DNA of 64,000 nucleotides from Steinernema hermaphroditum (Eukaryota > Nematoda > Chromadorea > Rhabditida > Steinernematidae), in NCBI GenBank assembly GCA_030435675.1, contig CM059622.1, forward strand, positions 12,214,001-12,278,000, in the 5' to 3' direction. A program made the position numbers and the translations under genes. Shown one piece after another: positions 58,101 to 64,000 of the stretch. The notes under the pieces were generated by a model, which worked only from the letters and a program-made list of their open reading frames with translations, had not been told where the DNA came from and did no database searches. Numbering within the stretch: the stretch's first letter is position 1; each line of letters begins with the position of its first letter.

Positions 58101-58940
58101 CAATATTTCTTAATAACTGCTACTTGATGCCAGCAAGTTTCGTACAGGGTGAAAGCTTCGTGAAGCGTGTCATCTGATGCATAAAACTAATTGAAATGCC
58201 ACTTTTCGTTAATTACCCTTATAAAGGTGACCTCTGGATTTGCTGTACGACCATATATCCGAAGCTTTATTGTGATTTCGGTTATAGTAGATACGCAAAA
58301 TTCGTTTCGACTGGTCTGTGCGAGTAATGCTGAGGGTAAATTGAAGCTTTTTTTGAAATTTTAAAAAGAGCTTTGAAGGTAATCTAGGAGTGAACACTTC
58401 TAACATCTTAGCCATTATCCAAATTCCAGGCACTTCCGATTTTGGTGACGCAACGCTGACTAATATGTGATCTTAATCCGGCCAATTAATGTCGTGACGT
58501 GAAAACGTGGAAACACTAGTTCCACGTACCTCCAAATATAGACGTTATGTGCGTAGTTGACTTTCCTGTGGCGAAAGGAAGGCAGCTAATTATCGTCGGA
58601 GATATCGTAGTCTTATTGGCGATTGCGCTAACTACGGTGTGAGATGAATCGTCCGTCAATTTCATCGCAGCACTCCATAAAACTTCGGCGATATTTCGCT
58701 TGTACATCAGCAGCCACTTTTCGTTAATTAAACAAAAAACGTTTTCCACGAACCCGCCATTCTATCCTTGTTTCTGCCTCTTTTTGCCTTGTCGCATGGG
58801 CCACGCGTGTGCAATTCCCACATCCACTTTCCGAGCAGAAACAGACGATCATCCTCACGAGCCAACTAGTGCTCTGTTCAGCGTCTCCTCAAGCGTCGCT
58901 GGCCCGGCGGCCCATTCATCTCCTCAATTTGCCTGTTCGT
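55170..58940. other. AT-rich non-coding region, possibly a long intron
   Basis: No coding exon seen. If the donor at 55169 is real, this may be intron. The 18-mer GCCACTTTTCGTTAATTA occurs at 58198-58215 and again at 58713-58730. Confidence 0.35.
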
Positions 58941-59200
58941 TCGTAGTCTCGTGTCGCGCCCAACGCAGCTGGGTTCTCACTTGCTGGCTGAGCGGCTCGG
59001 CGAGAAGGCTAAGCCGCCGCTGCCCCATGGCAACACCAGCACAGCCACCGTCTCTCGGGACGTCGTCGCGCGCGGATCGATTATGCTGCGGCGGCGACGG
59101 CGCCGAGGAGGGCATCCTCGTCGCCTCGGCGGTGGCCCGCCAGAGGGCCGCCACCGACTGGCGCAGCTGCAGCCGAGGGCCCGGCGTCCCGTGTATATCA
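58941..59200. other. GC-rich island with strongly biased open frames
   Basis: The sequence is far above local GC. Two plus frames each look coding in part: one reads ERLGEKAKPPLPHGNTSTAT, the other GGDGAEEGILVASAVARQRA with nearly every third base G or C. The minus strand is open as well. It could be a coding exon of a gene extending further, or a promoter island. No domain recognised. Confidence 0.35.
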
Positions 59201-62200
59201 TGGGCGTTGTATGTATAATGTGTGCGTGTGGTGCGTTTTGTTGTTGTCGAACGGGTTCGTCTGGTCCTCCTCTTTGCGCTTCAACAACACTTTCGTCTAG
59301 CCTAAGTGCCGACGTTCAGAGATCTTCCATCCTTTCGTCCACTTTTTACTTGGAATGCTCCTTTCGTTGAAAGTTCCCCCGCAGTAAGTGATTGGCCTTT
59401 TCCTACTCCCACCTAATTAGCTCAATTCAAATGTTGACTTGGGTGTGACTGCAGCATTACTGCTCAGTGATCGGTATTTTGGGTGGTGAGTCATAAGTGG
59501 CCGTGAGATGTGTGGCTTAGGAGAGGTTATTGCTAAGTTGTGATTATTAGCCATTCTAGTAAACACCTTTATTGTTTGCGAAATCCGCAATATGAATAGG
59601 CGACATTTCGCTAAGCGTTCTGTTACGGGATTAACAATAGAATGAGCTTCATTCACGAAGACCTTGAAAACAGCAATTTGAATGCAGTCAAAAACTAAGT
59701 GACCACTCTAGCGGAAATAAATTAGCGGATTACACTAACTAGAAGCTGCTACTGAATAGCCCTTTCAGTGAACGACGTATTAAAGACACAAAATATTATA
59801 ATTCCGATTGTAATACCAACGGAGCTCTTTACTGTACCGTTGTATGTGTTCCCACTCAAATAATTCACACCTGAAAAGAAGGTGACTGCCATTCTGTTGC
59901 TTTTTGAAAATAATGGGAACAGGAATTTCGTGCCGACGGAAGTCAGAAAGAGTGTTTTGAAACGGGCGACTGAAGGAGTGGCACCTGCTTCCGGAGTTCG
60001 CGACCACTTCCTTGAATTCACTAATGGATTTATTGGGTAAAACCGGAAATCACTAGAGCACCCTCACAAAGATTTAAACGTAGCTGTCGGAAAGATGTAG
60101 CGAAGTCAAAGAATCCACTAAGCGCTTTGCAACGATGCATTCGTTAATTTGTGTAGGATCAACTCCACGTTTTCCAACTCCAAGTCTCTAAGTAGAACTG
60201 CATGTTTGTGAAATACGTTGACCTTATGAAATGGAGCACGGTGAGAACATCTCCCACGTGTGGCGATATCATGTTTCACTTGTTCGTGCTGTCCATGTCC
60301 GACGTCACTGGAAAAAAAGGTGAACGGTGAGGTCACACGTTTTTTCTTTGAATTGGACGTAGAAGGCGTGTGTGATAACATTTAATTACTACTTTCGTTC
60401 TTTATTCCAATTGAACAGTGAAGGAGATGGACTCTTCTCATCTGTTATTTTTGGGCTTCCTGTGCCCGATCCGCAGGCTGTCCGTTCTTCTAGTGTGCAA
60501 TGGAGAATCCGCGTGTGCTCAAAGAATCATTATGCGTTCCTTCGTCACGTTAATGATATCCGAAGTCCGTTCCTTGGTATTGTTCCATAGCGCCGAAAAT
60601 CCTCCAGTTTGGTACCACTGTCGATGTTCAATGTACCACAATCAGTGAAGTTGCTCAGGAAAGACATAAATCACTAATCAAGAAAGAACCAAGCAAGACC
60701 TTCCTTGTCGAATACTGAATCGTCAGTGGTGTGTGACACAAATCAACGACGAATACGAACACCTCTATCGCGCCGAATCCCAAGAACCCCACCGAAACTT
60801 TTGGCTATCGCTCTTACGGTGAAAGTCCAATTCGCGCAGGAAATCAGCAGATGCTGTGCATCTCACACGTTTAGAAAAATAATACTTTCGAACTGTAATC
60901 TTTAGGTTCATGCCCATTGATCACACTCAACTGCCTTGCACTACTTAAGCCTTGCGTGACAATCGAGAGTTTCTAGTCTAGACACAAAAACAACTTAACC
61001 ATTCCTTTCCTTTATTTACCCTCGCCACAACGCCACAATGCTTTGTGTCACTTCACGCCTGCACACCCCCCGATAAAATACCCGAAGTCACGTCAGCACA
61101 ATATTTGGAATGCCGCCACGAAAAACGGGCCATCCATCAATTGGACGGCAATTTGCAAGGTTACGAAGACAGGCACATAATTAATTGCCTAAGAAAATCG
61201 ATTAGTTGCGAGCGGAAATCTGTATTACCTCGAAATCTCGAGAAGCGATCTACCAAAACACACATTTACCATTGGCCAATAATGGTCCTCAAGGGGACAT
61301 TACCAGGAGGTCTAAGTAGCTATGTCTAACTGTTGTTTTGGTTTGAAAGATTGCATTGTGAGATTGTGCATGGAAATCTTTCGCTTGCTAATGTGATAAA
61401 ATAGAGGAAACGTCGATTTTGTGTCTCTACAGTGGCAACCAATTTCGTTTTCTCGAGAATTTAAGGAACATGGCAAATTTATGACCCTAAAAAGAGGGAC
61501 CATGACCACATCTGGGTGGTCTCCTTTTCCCCCGTAAACAACTATTTCTTCTTTGCCTCCTTAACCCCATCTTCGTCCGCAAATGAAACCTGTCAAAATA
61601 GAGGACGCAACGAAGCGTGAGTTTTACGGCTTCAGCCGTTATATTTGCTCTTCAAACACTATCCAGTTTATTCGCTCTTCAAAGTGTGCCACTGTTAAGA
61701 GGCAATATAATCGTCGGCTGGTAGTATTATTCCATAAAAACCGGCGCTTCTCAACGGCTCTTTTGCCTTGCATTCTCCGTTCCGAGAAACAACTTTCAAG
61801 CTGCAAACTCGCGCTTTCGCTCATCCATCCGAGAGACTTAATGAGATTTGCGCGCTTGGCGCAACATCGCCCCGGACACGACCCGCGCACTTTCTTATCG
61901 AGTTTTGTTCGATTCTCCGACGCGACGCTGTCGTTCAGTCGCGGGTGAAAAGCTAATATATCGGAAGCAGGAAGCGACCACCGACCACCACATCATCTGT
62001 CGCCTCTTTAGGAGCGGTTGGCACAACGAAATTAGCTGTGGAAATTGGTATTTTGTCCATTTTCTGCGAACGTAGAGTTGGGTAAAATTGCAATGACTAC
62101 GTCATTTTCGTTCTCAAATGGGACGTTGTCACGCTAGCTAGTAAATTAGCACTTTTTTCGGGAAGGACTCGTCGCGTGATATTGTTTAGTGCAGTGGGTG

Positions 62201-63700
62201 GGTAGCAGCTGCATAGTGCAAGATGGATTTTAGTGCGTGAAAGGGGATAGCAAGCACCTCAGCTAACATAAATACATGGAGTGTTTTATAAACCATGTTG
62301 TTCTAGATTATATGTAGAATACACTGCTGAAAACAGCTATACGGCTGCAAAATTCTAAGGCTAATTTAAGTGTCAGCGCTTGCAAGGGGCTAGAATGGAC
62401 AGAGTCTATTCATTTTCTTTGCATCGGATGGTCCATTAGGAAGCCAATAAACTCACACCCATAAAATCGCCCCTCCGCCACGTCCAGGCCAGTAACGATT
62501 CCAAATCAAAAGTTTCTATTCTGCATAGTGTCCCGTTTCGATGTTCCTTAAAACGATCATATCCATTTCAGCTTTTCCTACTTTATTTCAGCTTCCAATC
62601 TTTGTAATCGGCGCTTAATGCCTTGCACTATTAAAATCATTCGCAAATAAACACATTAGGCTCAGCACGAATCACTCGATTGTGCATCCGTGCTTGGGGA
62701 ATAACACATGTGCCTATTCTTTGAACGCGTCGTTTTCGATCCTCCGTAATCCTGCAGTCTTTTCTTCTTTCTGCAGTCAAAGATCCTCCTTCGCAAAAAG
62801 TCCGCTAAGTACTTTTAATTACACCTCCCGTCCTCCCGCCGCAACAGCAAATCAGATGACGTGACCGAAAACGTCCAAATGAACGGAAGCTTTGGACGTT
62901 TAGCGACATCCACTTTTTGTGGGGGCGCCTACTTCCCGCGTTGTTTGCAATGTTCCTAATGGCTTCCCACTATACAAGTCTACTGCATCGATTCCGCAAT
63001 ATTCGTGGACAAAAACTTATCGCGAGCGTTGAATATCGCGAGTTTTTTTTTTGCGGTTTTTGTAGTAAAGTTGCTCGTGCATCTGGACATGTGTTTGCAA
63101 TTTGTGTCACCGCAGAGCTGTGGAGAAACGTAACAGAGTATTCTTTTCAGAACTAATTGCAAAACGCCCTTTATGCAACGCTGGGCACACACTTCGTCTC
63201 TTAGACGACCTTTTGTATACGACCGACCAAAAACCACTCCTTTCTCTCATATGTAATCACATGCATTTGAGATTAGTGGACGAAGTGACGAACTAGCGTC
63301 TGAATGCTTAATCGTTTCCGCTCATCGCGAATATTAATTGTCGCTTGTAATTGGTAGCCGCCATTACACGAACCCCACTTAGTATAACGTCCAATACACC
63401 ATCCGTATTGCCGCCAAGCTCTTTGATAGTCTTACTAGCAGTCACTTTTATGGTCTTTAAACAAACATCAGCGATTCGAATGGAATAGCACGACGTTCAT
63501 AGAAGTGCATGTTTACATGCTTGCTCAACGAATAAACGATTTTATTTTTAGATGGGTACCAGGTTATGCCTGGACGGTAACGTCATTTTCCATTTAATTG
63601 TGAGCAGCTTGAAGGAAATGGTCACCTGTTTACCGTGGAAAAGCGAAAGTTAATGGAATTCCAAAGGTGTGACATAGCCGGCCACTGATTTTTGGACTCC
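59201..63700. other. gene-poor region, nothing supported
   Basis: Short open frames without motifs or splice logic on either strand. Confidence 0.35.
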
Positions 63701-64000
63701 CACCCTCAGCCCGTGGTCGACCGACCGGGCTCCAACTCAACCCCAATTTTTCATTTCGAAAAAACCCCTGTGTTATTCTTTCCCTTTTGCCAAAATTCGA
63801 GACTCTCTCCGCCACCCTTTGCGTTCGCCCTCTCGAAATCGATGTTCTCCCTCTCTTCGCCCGCGCACACTTGCCTGAAGACACATGTGCTCAACCCCTT
63901 CTTGGCGCCACGCCTGATTGGCCAAATCATCGTCGGAGTGCCCGCGAGCGCTAGTGTCGCCTCCGAGCCGCCACTACACACACTCGGCTGTCTTCGGCGC
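63700..64000. other. GC-rich region at the window edge
   Basis: GC rises towards the end. Two minus frames overlap. It may be the promoter or first exon of a gene beyond the window. Confidence 0.3.

Noticed and set aside
58700..59370. 172- and 139-residue plus frames
   Set aside because: They overlap in different frames across a GC-rich island; high GC alone removes stop codons, so length is weak evidence.
1..64000. CRISPR arrays, bacterial operons or plasmid features
   Set aside because: Intron-bearing genes and eukaryotic repeats throughout; short direct repeats found here lack regular spacers.

Overview
The window looks like nuclear DNA from a free-living or parasitic nematode. Coding genes have short introns (30-60 nt is common) with TTTCAG-type acceptors. 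Large families of seven-transmembrane chemoreceptors and cytochrome P450s are present, and a strong 3' splice site sits just upstream of one ATG, as in trans-spliced genes. A Pristionchus-like diplogastrid is my best guess from gene content and base composition, but the genus is an inference.

Positions 1-31.7 kb are a receptor cluster. Seven paralogous srt-like serpentine receptor genes lie on the minus strand (2194-3404, 5581-7193, 8637-10569, 12516-13576, 21046-22107, 25064-26154, 30649-31678). They share one gene model: exon 2 is 150 nt, exon 3 is 348 nt, exon 4 is 212 nt, and the last intron splits the codon before a Ser-(Ile/Leu)-Arg tail. Degenerate receptor pieces, a 361-bp inverted-repeat transposon with an 8-bp target duplication, tRNA-derived SINEs, a tRNA-Gly relic and several dispersed repeat families separate them. 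A decayed Maverick/Polinton polymerase and an RTE-type retrotransposon scrap sit at 16.5-19.4 kb. One small secreted-protein candidate (11833-12365) is new to me.

Positions 31.7-36.6 kb hold repeats and a truncated SF1 (Upf1-like) helicase. Positions 36.6-50.8 kb are a compact gene block. In order they are a secreted phosphatidylethanolamine-binding protein (+), an srt-like receptor (-), a CYP2-clan P450 (+), a PP2A scaffold (A) subunit (+), a second P450 (+) and a second srt-like receptor (-). The two P450s are paralogues, as are the two receptors, so part of the block probably arose by local duplication. The receptors in this block have two more introns than the first group. Their exon lengths sum exactly or nearly to those of the first group (126+222=348; 114+98=212), which ties all nine receptors to one ancestor.

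Positions 50.8-64 kb are gene-poor. The only strong features are GC-rich islands near 54.8-55.2, 58.95-59.2 and 63.7-64.0 kb that may be promoters, first exons or isolated exons of genes extending beyond the window.
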